Shown here piece after piece: positions 22,901-33,200 of a stretch of DNA of 64,000 nucleotides (positions are counted from its first letter, which is position 1; each line of letters starts with the position of its first letter). The DNA lies in NCBI GenBank assembly GCA_029449245.1, contig JANATF010000005.1, positions 1,860,001 to 1,924,000 on the forward strand, written 5' to 3'. Below the pieces are notes generated by a model. The model was not told the origin of the DNA. It was given only the letters and a program-made list of their open reading frames with translations, and did no database searches. The stretch is from Mortierella alpina (Eukaryota > Mortierellomycota > Mortierellomycetes > Mortierellales > Mortierellaceae). A program made the position numbers and the translations under genes.

Positions 22901-25192
22901 TCAAGAAAGCAGCGGCGATGGGAAGACTAAGAAAGACTCTTTGAGGTCCTTCTCCTCTTGGATCCTCTTCCTCTCCGCCTCTTCCTCTGCTGCGACGACG
23001 GCTTCTGTCCTGAAGGCGCTAGGCGGAATGTAGTACGAGGCAGGCACAGGCGTTGGTCCAATGGCATGCACTGGTAGTGGTGATGGTAATGATTGTGATT
23101 GTGGTTGTACGGGATTATTGCTGTTGTTGTTGTCAAGAGGGTGGATCCCATTCTTGAAAGGAAGATGCGCAGAGGACAAAGACAAGGAACCATTGCCGGA
23201 TGAAGACGTGACGCCCCGTGATGGCGATGAAAACCCATTATCGAACTCTGGAAAGGATCCATGTCCCATGTTCGCACCAACAGCAGCAGCAGCAACAGCT
23301 GAAGTAGCAATAGACGAAACAGACGCCACACTACTCCATCTTCGTTGCCGTCGTTGTTGTTGCTGCTGTTGTTGTTGCTGTTGTTGCGAAACCCGTAGAT
23401 TTCTTCTTGCATAGTAATCCTCTTGCAGTACCTCCTGTGGCGTCAGGACATCCATGTTGGCGGTCGCGAGCGAGATGTTGTTGGTCGTCATGATCGTATG
23501 CCTGTCCAGAGGCATGGTCGTCACAGGCATTCCAGGCATGGACTCTTGGATGGTGAAGATATGGTTATTACCAGCCACGGCGGCCCCTCCTTGTTCGAGT
23601 GGATGAGGGTGCACTCGGGCATGGTCATGCGTCCATTGGTTGGACTGGATGATCATCACGCTTTGGTGCTCGTTTCCTCCTGTACCCTCTGGCAAAGCGT
23701 GGTGCGATGGCTTGAAATAAATATGTCCCTGACCTCGCGGCATTTGCTCGCTCGGGGTGGCAGCAGGGTTGGACGATGAGGGTTGTTGCTGAGGGGGATG
23801 AATGCCAACAGACGGAGAATGAGACAAGGCTCCTGCTGTCGTGCTGCCGTACGACGGTGAGGCGTCAAAAGTCCTTCGTAAGCTATCTCGGTGCCGCCGA
23901 AGGTTGTCAATGTCCTTATGAATGGTGGATAGTACATGCTCTGCTGGACTCTGAAGGGTCTCGGACGAGCCAGAGATGCCATTGGGAGGTTGGGATTGCG
24001 ATTTCACGGCGACAAGTGGTGGGGATGAGGACTCATGTCTGGACCCTACTCCTGCTGACACGGCGCGTGGCGATCTTAAACGCGATTCTGGTGACGGATG
24101 TGAAGATATAGTGATCGTTGTCGAGGAGGAATGCGAACATGAGGGCGAGGACAAGGAAGCGGACGAGGAGGCACGTCTGTTCGTGCCAGAGAGCACCGGA
24201 TCGTTCTTGAGATCGTCTAAATATTCGTCATCGAACTTTGGCATGACGAGCTCCATGTCCGATGCCATACCCAGGATCACATTCATGTCTGCATCTAGAG
24301 ACGTATCAAAGTCCATGTCCTGGCTTGATCGCTCGAACGGCCCTCCTTTCGTCGTAGATCTCGGGGGGAGAAACGATACTGGCTGAGCTGCTGCTGTCAT
24401 GCTGGGTGTGCTCATCTCTTCATCCGATAGCCCCTCCACATCCAGGATCTCGGATGACATTCTACGCTGCGCTCCTCGTGGCAATATCGCTGCCTGGCCA
24501 TTACAACCACTATGATAATGTTGATCTTCTGCAAACATGTTTAGAGTTGGCATCATGTCATCGTTGTCGTATAGTGTCCCTGCTGCATAATCCGTGCTAA
24601 AGCTGCCTGAAGTCAACACAGGGGACTGATCTTTCCTGGCTTTCCTGAATGCGGCTCTTAGAGAGCGCGGTGTGCGGACCTGTTGATGTTGATACTGTAG
24701 AGAGCAGGAAATGGACTGTCGAGACCGCATACGAGAACAAGACGTCATACTGGCGCCATGAGGACTTGTGTCGACAAGACCTGTGTGTGAATGTCGCCGT
24801 AGTCGGCTGAAATTGTCGCCTGTTGCCGCATATGGATGTCCTGGTCGTCGATCCATCATGCCAGACAAGTTTGCTGAGTGACTTGTTCCCAGTATAAGAT
24901 GTGAATGAGGGCCGGATGATGACAGCGTCTTGTTGTGCATGTCATTTCTGGAAGGTCGCAAGATCCCGAGAGAATCTCGAGGGAGTCTTGACGGGTCCTG
25001 CAGCGCTGGGATATCGCAAGGAAACGATCTGTTGGTGTTTGTTCCTAAAGTCGTGGTGATGGCGGTATCAGGAACAATGACATTCGAGCTCAGGTCTGTA
25101 TCGGGAGGCAGGACGACCAGGACTCTACTGAAGGAGCCCGCGACCTTGCCCGTTCCCTCGTCAATCTTGTTTGAAGGGACCAGGAGAAGCAT
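22901..25192 (-). CDS. Disordered protein with poly-Gln tract, function unknown
   Basis: One frame of about 763 residues from ATG 25192 to the stop at 22901. The frame stays open to about 25273 but has no earlier ATG, so 25192 is my chosen start; an upstream exon cannot be excluded. Composition is rich in Ser, Pro, His and Gln. A run of about 12 Gln lies near 23350-23385, followed by a basic RRQRRW. An acidic stretch, DMELVMPKFDDEYLDDLKND, lies near 24220-24260 and could be an activation-type motif. The C-terminus holds a short charged helix (AEEEAERKRIQEEKDLKES). No known domain recognised. Codon use and the unbroken 2.3-kb frame argue for a real gene. It lies tail to tail with the CSL gene, 277 bp between stops. 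Confidence 0.7.
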   Translation of the reverse strand: MLLLVPSNKIDEGTGKVAGSFSRVLVVLPPDTDLSSNVIVPDTAITTTLGTNTNRSFPCDIPALQDPSRLPRDSLGILRPSRNDMHNKTLSSSGPHSHLILGTSHSANLSGMMDRRPGHPYAATGDNFSRLRRHSHTGLVDTSPHGASMTSCSRMRSRQSISCSLQYQHQQVRTPRSLRAAFRKARKDQSPVLTSGSFSTDYAAGTLYDNDDMMPTLNMFAEDQHYHSGCNGQAAILPRGAQRRMSSEILDVEGLSDEEMSTPSMTAAAQPVSFLPPRSTTKGGPFERSSQDMDFDTSLDADMNVILGMASDMELVMPKFDDEYLDDLKNDPVLSGTNRRASSSASLSSPSCSHSSSTTITISSHPSPESRLRSPRAVSAGVGSRHESSSPPLVAVKSQSQPPNGISGSSETLQSPAEHVLSTIHKDIDNLRRHRDSLRRTFDASPSYGSTTAGALSHSPSVGIHPPQQQPSSSNPAATPSEQMPRGQGHIYFKPSHHALPEGTGGNEHQSVMIIQSNQWTHDHARVHPHPLEQGGAAVAGNNHIFTIQESMPGMPVTTMPLDRHTIMTTNNISLATANMDVLTPQEVLQEDYYARRNLRVSQQQQQQQQQQQRRQRRWSSVASVSSIATSAVAAAAVGANMGHGSFPEFDNGFSSPSRGVTSSSGNGSLSLSSAHLPFKNGIHPLDNNNSNNPVQPQSQSLPSPLPVHAIGPTPVPASYYIPPSAFRTEAVVAAEEEAERKRIQEEKDLKESFLVFPSPLLS

Positions 25193-26125
25193 CGCCGATG
25201 GATCTGTCGTAATCAAGGACGGACAAGACAGGAAATATTCATGCCATGTAAGCGCAATGCGGGGGTTTACAGATTAAGTGTCCCTTCCTGTATGGCCGTT
25301 GTGTGAACGTACTGAAATTCCTACCGAAACTGATACGAAAAAGAGTGCGCGAGTCGAAAAACGGGCCAGGAGACAATCGTTGGTGGCTGGCGGCTGTCGA
25401 CAGTTACACGACGATGTAACAACGTTGAACAAGGGGGCGAACCTTGTTAGAGAGTGCTGAATGCTAAATTGACATTGCAAGTTGCTTTGCGTAATGATGC
25501 CATTCCAATGGGCTTACCTCGTGGGAACAAAAATAATAAATTGAGTGTACTTGTGTGAGTGTAACGGGTGATTGGCGCGAACGTGGCGAGAAGGTTGAAA
25601 AGTAACGGCTCAAGGACAAGGGGCAGGTGCAGTTTAGGACAAGGTTGGAAAAGCCGTTGGGTGGGACGATTGTGCGTTGCGATCAGGTCGACGGTCTGAT
25701 GGCTCTGGTGTGGATCGAGATCCCGTTCTCGTTTTCTTTATCTTTTTCCTCTGGAGATGTGGTAGTGAGAGAAACAACTAGGAGAGGAGAGGAAAGAGTG
25801 GAGAGGACAAGAGTGTCGCGAGGATGAGGTAAGCGCTTTTGTCTAACTATGAGCGGGAGGAGTGTAGCCGGGATACAAGGTCAGGAAGGAGAGATGGCGA
25901 TGTCGTGGGTGGGTGGGAGAGACGAATAAGAGGCCTCGTTTGATATGCGCGACCCCCTATTGGTCAGTGCGTTCGCGTGAATGGGCGAGAGCGGTGGGGG
26001 CGCCTGTGCAAGGTGTGCGAGCAGCGCGCCTTCCATGACTGCCAACTCTATTGTCTCTTTTGCGAACGCTCGGCACAGCGTACTGCAGTCCCCCACAACA
26101 ACTCTGCCAGGACAACACGACAACC
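25193..26125. promoter_or_regulatory. Divergent intergenic region between poly-Q protein and ELP6
   Basis: About 930 bp between two head-to-head starts. Short AG/CT-rich stretches lie near 25730-25830. No gene or clear TATA element seen. Confidence 0.4.
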
Positions 26126-27226
26126 ATGGGCTACGCATCACTCGAGCCCCACTTGCCCTCGTCGCACTCACCTCTGCTGCCCCCCGGAATCTTTCTCTCC
26201 ATCACAGACACCCAGGCTTCAGACGGAAACTTCCTGCTGCACCACTTCATCTCCAACTATATCAAGGCTGATCACAATGTCGTCCTTGTTGGCCTTGCTG
26301 GAATCTTGGTCCATTATACCATGATTGGAAGAAAGCTGGTAAAAGCAAAGCATCATAGCGCCGTTTGCCTCCATGACATAGACTTGGATTCATGAGAATC
26401 AGACATGTTGACGTTTCCTGACCATGCTACTTCGTTCTTAGGGTGTAAACTTGGCGACGGCGCGCACTAAAGGCAACTTTCACTTTGTGGACGGGATGAC
26501 ACAACTCACGGACTATGCAGCGCCAAACAAGGATTATCTTGCCAAGCCCGTCGACCTCAAGCAGACCGCACCTGCAGCATCAACGATAGCCAAGCCAGCA
26601 GCACCAATAGCCCCTCCCGTTTTGAGTTACAGTCCCAGATTGTCGGATTTTTACAAGGCGCTTGAAGATATTATCAACAACACGGTCTCCAATGGCGTTG
26701 GTCAACAGAAACAGCTCTGCGTAATTTTGGATGATCTGTCAGTTTTATTAAACTGTGGATGGCCTTGTCGGGAGGTCTTGGCATTAGTGCGTTATCTCAA
26801 GCTGCTGGTTGGAAAGGTATGGCTAACACCTTTATCTCTCGTGATTCGTGATCCTCTCATCTCCTCCGTTTGTCTCTTCCGAGTGGAGTGTTCTAACTGT
26901 CCTCCTTTTCATCTCTCCAGGTCAACGGAAGTCTTATCACTCTCGTCCACGCAGACGGAGTTATGGCAGAGGATGTTAGCCAGGATGGTATTGTCAAAGG
27001 AGTGTTTTACGAGGCAGACTACGCGATTGACGTCAGAGGATTGGACAGCGGTGGATCGAGGGATGTTCATGGCCAGTTGTCCCTGCTGCATGGCCCTGGA
27101 TACTTGCTTCGACTGCGTGCTGGCCTAGTCAAGGAGAATGAGTGGCCAACGCTCACTTTGCACTACAAGATCCTCGACAACAACGTTGAAGTCTTTGCGA
27201 AGGGCTATTCCTCGGGTGTACTTTGA
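26126..27226 (+). CDS. ELP6: Elongator complex subunit ELP6
   Basis: Exons 26126-26338, 26442-26816 and 26921-27226 give 297 residues in frame. Family role: Elp6 forms the RecA-like Elp4-5-6 hexamer of Elongator, which is needed for wobble-uridine modification of tRNA; it lacks catalytic Walker motifs. Seen: SDGNFLLHHFISNYIKADHNVVLVGLA, HYTMIGRKLGVNLATARTKGN, LCVILDDLSVLLNCG, a short linker, then SRDVHGQLSLLHGP and the C-terminal HYKILDNNVEVFAKGYSSGVL. These follow the human ELP6 order closely, including the ending FAKG..(P/S).VL. A Lys/Ala/Pro-rich insertion of about 30 residues follows FVDGMTQLTDY. Confidence 0.93.
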
Positions 27227-27261
27227 AAAATTAAAAAATCGCTTTAGCATTCATTCCATTT

Positions 27262-27310
27262 TTTTTTTTTTTTTTTTTTGGTCATCACACTTTCACTTTC
27301 ACTTTCACCT
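27262..27310. repeat. Poly-T tract followed by CACTTT tandem repeats
   Basis: A T run of about 18 and then three to four CACTTT/TTTCAC units lie just before the ATG of the ANKRD39-like gene, in the 94-bp gap after ELP6. This is probably part of its core promoter or leader. Confidence 0.7.
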
Positions 27311-27319
27311 TTCACACCA

Positions 27320-28101
27320 ATGGCACAAACGAACGAATGTGCCAACCACAACCAGCCAGGCCACGTTTGCAATCACGCGCCAAGCTCTGTCTCTGAAAGT
27401 TTAGACGAGATTGAATTCAGCCGATCGATCCACGCCGCTTGCATCGCCAACAATGTGGAGCGAGTTCGCAGTATTCTTTCAAAAGGCAGCAGTCGAGGAG
27501 GGGTCTCACCTTCATCTGCACTAGATTCGGCCGGATACACTGCCTTGGTAAGCCAGCATGTAGACCGAGAAGAGCAACAAGGCAGCTGGCAAGTTGGCAT
27601 AGAAACACGAGTACGTGGCCGGTTATTAATTATCGTTCATAATCGCTCTCGAAATACCAGCACTACGCTAGCCGCGCCGGCAACAAAGAGATCTGCACAC
27701 TTTTGCTCAATGCCGGAGCAGACGTTGATGCCAAAACGCCTGAACTGGGAGCCACACCACTGTTGCGAGCTGTGCAACAGAACCACCTGGACGTAGCTCG
27801 ACTCCTAGTCTCTTATGGTGCTGATCTAGCCGACTGCAATACCGATCAAGAGAACGTCTTTCACGTCCTAGCTTGTGCAGTCAAGAAACCGCGTTCTGAC
27901 CAAAAGGGCGATCATCCTCAGGATCCGAACGAGTTTTTGGACCTGGCGCGGTGGCTCAGGATCAAGGCGACTGCGCAGGGAAAGCTGGAATCGCTGCTAC
28001 GCGCTCATGACAGCCGAGGTCAGCGACCCTTGGATCACCTGGAGGACCACTCGGCCATCCAGCAGCTGCTTGTTGCACCTGCCACTCCAACGGATCTTTG
28101 A
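27320..28101 (+). CDS. ANKRD39-like ankyrin-repeat protein
   Basis: Exons 27320-27547 and 27661-28101 give 222 residues. Seen: a short Cys/His-containing N-terminus (ECANHNQPGHVCNH), then SLDEIEFSRSIHAACIANNVERVRSIL, LDSAGYTAL joined to HYASRAGNKEICTLLLNAGADV, and ATPLLRAVQQNHLDVARLLVSYGADL. The opening pattern (LDE-(I/M)-(E/D)-F-x-R-x-I, SAGYTALHYASR-x-G) matches animal ANKRD39, a protein of unclear role. The third and fourth repeats are looser and carry a Lys/Pro/Asp-rich insertion (about 27880-27930). ELP6 ends 94 bp upstream on the same strand, so the intergenic promoter is very short. The N-terminal Cys/His pattern could bind zinc, but this is only suggested. Confidence 0.85.
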
Positions 28102-28213
28102 ACTTACGGGGCTGTTACGCCTTTCAATTACTGGAGTGGTGGTATGCCTTGAGCTCACCCACACACCTCTCCACTGTCCACATTCACTCACACTTCATTC
28201 CACCCGTGCAACC

Positions 28214-28787
28214 ATGAGCGACAGCCATTACTGCTACGTCCACTGGCGCGATGCAGACCTTCTCAACGTCGACACAGAATGGGAATCCGAGGACTTGCCA
28301 GACGATGGTATATGAGAATGCTCGGCATTTGAGATTCATTGCCAAGAACACATGACTTTTTTTTTCTAGTTCTGACGACGCGCTATGTGCTCACTACAAC
28401 GATAGCTGTTTCGGTGCCGTTGAACCTGCAACCATCGACCGAGGAGAATGAGCAAGGTATTGGCTATTTAGCGAGTCCCCCCCCCCCAAAAAAAATAGAG
28501 AAACCAACATGGCGGAGCTGTTCAAAAAAAAAAAAAAAAAAAAAAAAGCGGAACGCGCGTTTGCAATCGTATTTACTCGTTGACTAACCCACCCTCTTCC
28601 TTTTCTCGCGAAAAAATGCAGCGCTCTTTGAACAGCAAGTGCTGGAAATGGAACAAAAGTGGACAGATATGGATCTCCCCATGGCCATAGACCCAATTGA
28701 GCCCACGCTGGGTGATCTGCCATAGAGGGATTCCAAAATTTATTAAAAAAAAAAAAAAGAGAGGAAAAAGAAGAGAAAAAGGAAGAT

Positions 28788-28819
<32 letters not shown>

Positions 28820-28964
28820 GGAAGAAGAGGAAGAAGAGGAAGAAGAGGATGAGGATGAGGATGAGGATGAGGATGAGGATGAGGATGAGGATGAGGATGA
28901 GGAAGAAGAGGAAGAGGAAGAAGACCAACCCCCAGAGAACCACAGAGGCAGAGAAGCAGAGTGA
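28214..28964 (+). CDS. Possible anaphase-promoting complex subunit 15 (APC15-like), acidic tail
   Basis: Model: exons 28214-28307, 28370-28456, 28622-28711 and 28762-28964, all with GT..AG borders and consistent phase, give 157 residues. The centre (SVPLNLQPSTEENEQALFEQQVLEMEQKW) has the layout of the APC15 helix region, and a run of Glu then Glu-Asp repeats follows, as the family's acidic tail would predict. APC15 helps the APC/C shed the mitotic checkpoint complex. If the last 50-nt intron is not spliced, translation stops at 28725 right before the acidic block. The tail is encoded by a purine microsatellite, so its length may vary. The match is weak outside the helix and tail; another small acidic protein is possible. 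The N-terminus (SHYCYVHWRDAD) does not match. Confidence 0.45.
28525..28547. repeat. Poly-A tract in an intron of the APC15-like gene
   Basis: A run of about 23 A residues within the second proposed intron. A second A run of about 14 lies at 28745-28758 inside the third proposed intron. Confidence 0.8.
28785..28922. repeat. GAAGAG / GAGGAT purine microsatellite
   Basis: About 70 bp of GAGGAAGAA-type units followed by about nine GAGGAT units and more GAA/GAG. In the frame of the APC15-like model it codes for Glu and then Glu-Asp repeats. Confidence 0.9.
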
Positions 28965-30267
28965 CAGGCAAATGGCATTATTTTACAGGACCTTTCTGCA
29001 TGGTTCTGCCCCAACAGCGGACAGGTACTCTAGCGAGGACCAGACCAAGGTGAGCCGAGCATTCCAGTGTCATGAGGTGCAAGGTCAGATATCAAGGGCC
29101 AATATTCATCAGCATTCATTTTCTTTGACGCTCGCCTTCAACTTCACAGGAGGAATAAGGGAAAAAAGGTAATCATCGAAATATTTATTCCATGCTGATC
29201 AGGTAATGCATGTGCGATACCCGTAGTTAGAATCTGTAAGTGTCACGACACAGCCACCAGGAGACCGTTCCCAGGGGCTAGGAAAGCCTACAGGAAGCAC
29301 AGGCCAAGGCCAAGCAAGGCGGCTTGATATTGCGTTGGTGACGGAGAACAAGGCCAAGGAGAGTGAAGCTAAGGTTAAGACTGAAACACTAGAGCAAAGA
29401 CGCCCAAGGCCGAGCAGGTCAGGGTGAAGAAGAGCAAAGTCAAAGAGAGCAAGGCTAAGGTAGGGACTAGGGAGGCAAAGGCTGAGATCACCTGTCAATT
29501 TGTATCATACGAATATACCAAGGAAGACGCAACTTTTGGCGCGTCCTGTCTTCAATTTCCCCTGTAATAAACAAAAACGCCTTTACCTCCCAGACATCGC
29601 TAAAATCACAGTGTGAAGCTGAAGCTGACAGTAATAAGAAGCGAGGTGGACCCATGGGATAGCCAGGAAGGTGACACAACCGTTCACTTTAAAGGAGCGA
29701 CGAAGGGTATAAGACCTTGGATGATGAGAATGAGCTAGACGAAATCGTGTGAGAGGACTTGAGTATCTATACTCCTGATGAGTTTTTGATTCAGCTACAT
29801 TCCATAACGAAGAAAAAGTAGCTTGGATTTCATGAGCATTACAAGACACCTACGCAAGAAAACGTTGTATGAAGGAGGTACTTTGTATGAAGGTGGTTAT
29901 TTTGGTGAATAATAATAGAGAGCGATAGGTTGCAGAGTCTACCATACTGCAGCAACATAAGGTACGCCACGACCATTGATACATGGTACGTTGTGCTCGA
30001 AGGTATTTCGTAGCAAATAGAATAGAAGTATCTATGGCATCATTCAAGCCACCTATAAGTGCCGACCGTGTCGAGAAAAAGCAGCCAACGCCCCTTTGCC
30101 TCATACTTTGCATGAACCCACCTATTGACCCGCCACCAACACCATGAATATACTTGACGGTAGTCATCCACTGAACCTGTTTTTCAGCGCTTCGAAGCTA
30201 CTGGAGCACAGTGTTGACTCTCTCTGCTAACTCTGACCATTGCACTTCCTTGCTGTGCACGCTCACT
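28965..30267 (+). pseudogene. Gene-free stretch with degenerate coding-like sequence
   Basis: About 1.3 kb without an intact gene. At about 29335-29560 the plus strand reads as Lys/Ala/Glu-rich peptide blocks (for example KAKESEAKVKTETLEQ, then in another frame TPKAEQVRVKKSKVKESKAK and EITCQFVSYEYTKEDATFGA) interrupted by shifts and stops. At about 29720-29813 another coding-like block with an in-frame stop appears (DDENELDEIV, then EDLSIYTPDEFLIQLHSITKKK). This looks like one or two decayed genes. A pair of near-identical GTATGAAGG units at about 29866-29895 lies beyond them. The parent family is not recognised. Confidence 0.35.
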
Positions 30268-33200
30268 ATGAAAATAGACCTCACTCGAAGAATAGTCCTT
30301 CCTGGAGAATGGGATAGAACAGACCAGGCCGAGCCAAATCTTCCACTGGACTTGTCTCTCGAGGGTCGGATCCTTGCTGCCGTCGATGCTTTAGCTGAAA
30401 TAACGTTCAAGGAGAATGTCCAACTCGCCCACAAGAACCTGATTCAGCTTGGTCTGGTACCACTTTGCGATGACGATGGCCCCAGCCTTAGCCTTCAGGT
30501 TCATCTCGCCAAGAGGATCGCCTGGCTACTGGCCCGTGGAGGGGTCCAGTTCGATGGGCTCAAAGTGCCCAGATCAGAAATCCTGTTCCATATCGCGGCT
30601 GTACACTTTGATGTTGAAATCTGCGTTTTCTCCACAAGGCGAAGACCCCATGTGTACCGACCAAGGAATCAAACACGGTGTTTGATCGGTTTATTCTGGG
30701 CAATGGATACCTTCACATCTTTGTCTGACATTCTCCCACTTGTGTGCACCAAGACCCTGCCAACATGGAGGGTCCCTTCGGAGAATCGCATGATACCGTA
30801 TCCAAAATACCCAGCTGCCTCTTTCCGAGACGCACCGCGTGAACGGACTCGCCACGTTGCCAAGGTTGATGACGGAGCTGCTTTCATGCACGCATGGTAA
30901 AGAGCTCGAATCATGGAGAGCCAAGCATAACGAAGTAGATTTGGTGGCGTTTTCAACAGTATGACTGACTCATACTACCTTTTTAGCCTTTTGACAGTTC
31001 GAGAGAGAATGCATACGGTTGTGGCCAGACTAATCAAGAAACCATCGTGGAGGGAGCCCAAAAAGAAGTCCAGGATAGAACAACAAGAAGAGTGTTACAT
31101 GGATTTACGCGAGCCGCTACTGGAACTGTCGACTCTACCCAACGGAATCCTCCCAAAGGCCGTCCAGATTATCCATGGAGACTCCCGTCAGCCCACACAA
31201 TCAGAAAAAGCGCAGATCAGGCCCCAAGAGAAACAACATCGTTTACGTATCCTTCTGGAAATCTGCAATTCTGCCGTGTACCACGAGATCTGGTCGGATG
31301 TGTGGAGAGGTCACAGCGCCGAGCCTGTTGTCGACATCCCGTTTGTCGCAAAAGCAACTTCAGTCAACTATCTCGAGATCCTCAAGACTCTGCAGGCTAT
31401 CAACAGTGAAAGCCATGGTATGGAGCAGTCTGCGGGCGAGCCAACCGATGCCAAGGCGGTTCGAACATGCACTGTGCCCTTCAACAGGATCCTGCGACAT
31501 GAACATGTGCCTCACAAGGACCTCATATTGGACACGATCGAAAACACACAGCGGGCCATGACAGACGTGTGCAACGAGATGTTTTCCCTGGCCCACATAG
31601 CCACATTGGCCGTAAGTTGCAGCTCCGACATCATGAACCATCAACATTCCTTTGGCTTTTGAATTATTAATAACTCTGCTCGTCGATGGTAATCCACTCC
31701 GGTAGATCGCCTCTGGAGACGCATATGTTGCCGAGGACGGACCCCGCCCATCTTCAGGATTTAATTTGAAGAATCTATTTCCCTCTCACCTGCGCCCTGC
31801 CCTTGACAATGTGGCCATGCTGAACGTGACACCGATCACCACGAAACTACAGGAAAACATTGAGAAGCAGGCGGCGGCCAAGTCTCCAGATGAGAGGTTT
31901 AAAGTTCTCGGCCAAGAACACCTCAAGAGTTTACACACGCAGTTTCTATCACCACGAGCGCCCCAACCAGCGACTGCGTTGCCCGCTCCGTCCACAACCT
32001 GGGGAACTATCACGGCCACTATTCAACAATCACAGCATCATTTCAGTCCATCGCCGCCGGGCCTCGCCCAGACGATCCAGGTTCACATCCAGCAGATCGC
32101 AGTCGATCTTTGCAATCATTGGGAAAGCAATATTTACAACAAATTATTTCAGTACATGTCGATCAATATCCTCAGGATTCACCTCGCCCCACGCCGTTTT
32201 CTTTCTCACCAACGAAGAGTGGCCAGGATCGTCACAGAAAAAAACCAGAAGACTGAAGCCAAACGAGTCGCTGGCGGCACAAAAATGGCACCCGACAGAT
32301 GGCATCAGCTTGTCAAGCAGCGGTTTGACGAGCTGGCTGAGGTCTTGCGGAACGTACATGTGCTCTCCAAGGCTGCCAGAGCTTCTGCTAGATGGGTTGC
32401 CATTTTATCAGCACTGAATCGTCTCAAGCTTTTGGAGCCCACAAAGGTGCCGTCCACACCCATCGCCCCATTGGCTATAAGGCAAGCTCAAGCCATCGAA
32501 GAGCAGTCAGCCCAGGATGCGATCGCGCGAAGCGAAAGCAGCTCCCAACAGGCTTCCGGCCAATCTTTACAGTTGCACGAGGAAACGGGCGAACAGAGTG
32601 AGTCGTCTATGAGCTCAGAAGACTCCAGCGATGGCAGCCATGAACCCGTCGCCGTCTTGCTGCTCAGGCTGATGGAGGAGACAGAGGCACTAAATGATGA
32701 GAGTGAGGATCAGGAGGTCAACAAGGACGACGAGGACGATTATGCCATTGAGCTGGATGAAGACGACGTTGACGAAGCCATCCAGACTCCCACGAGTGCG
32801 GATTTACTTCATGATGAGGCTGATGAGGATTACGAGCTTGGACAGTTTGAAGATTCAAGCGGTGCTCAGATCCGCCGCCTGGCTACCGTTCTAAAAACCC
32901 TCGTTCATTCACCAGCCATAACGCACAAGGTCAATAAGAACTACGTCAAGAAGAGTCTTTTGAAAAACATGGACGCCACAGACCGAGAGCTCATTGTGGT
33001 ACGCGATCTGGTCAATTTACTACGACCGTTTGCCCCGAAGCGTGTAGCAGTGAAATCAGGACACAGAGATCACACGGGCCATGCGATTCTGAGAGCGCCG
33101 ATGGTCCTGATCGCCCAAGCTACGCTGGACCAACTGGGCCTCCACAAGTTCAAAAGGCACATCTCGCCGTCAACGCGCACAGGCTCTACCATCAGCCTAC

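Noticed and set aside
24930-25277. Plus-strand frame of 115 codons
   Set aside because: It is antisense to the start of the poly-Q protein gene and has no motif.
28786-29172. Plus-strand frame of 128 codons rich in Lys, Arg and Met
   Set aside because: It is another frame of the GAAGAG/GAGGAT repeat; the Glu-Asp frame fits the spliced APC15-like model better.
29860-30267. Search for a left terminal inverted repeat matching the hairpin after the Fanzor-like gene
   Set aside because: No CCCGCGC or matching inverted repeat was found by eye upstream, so element borders are not called.
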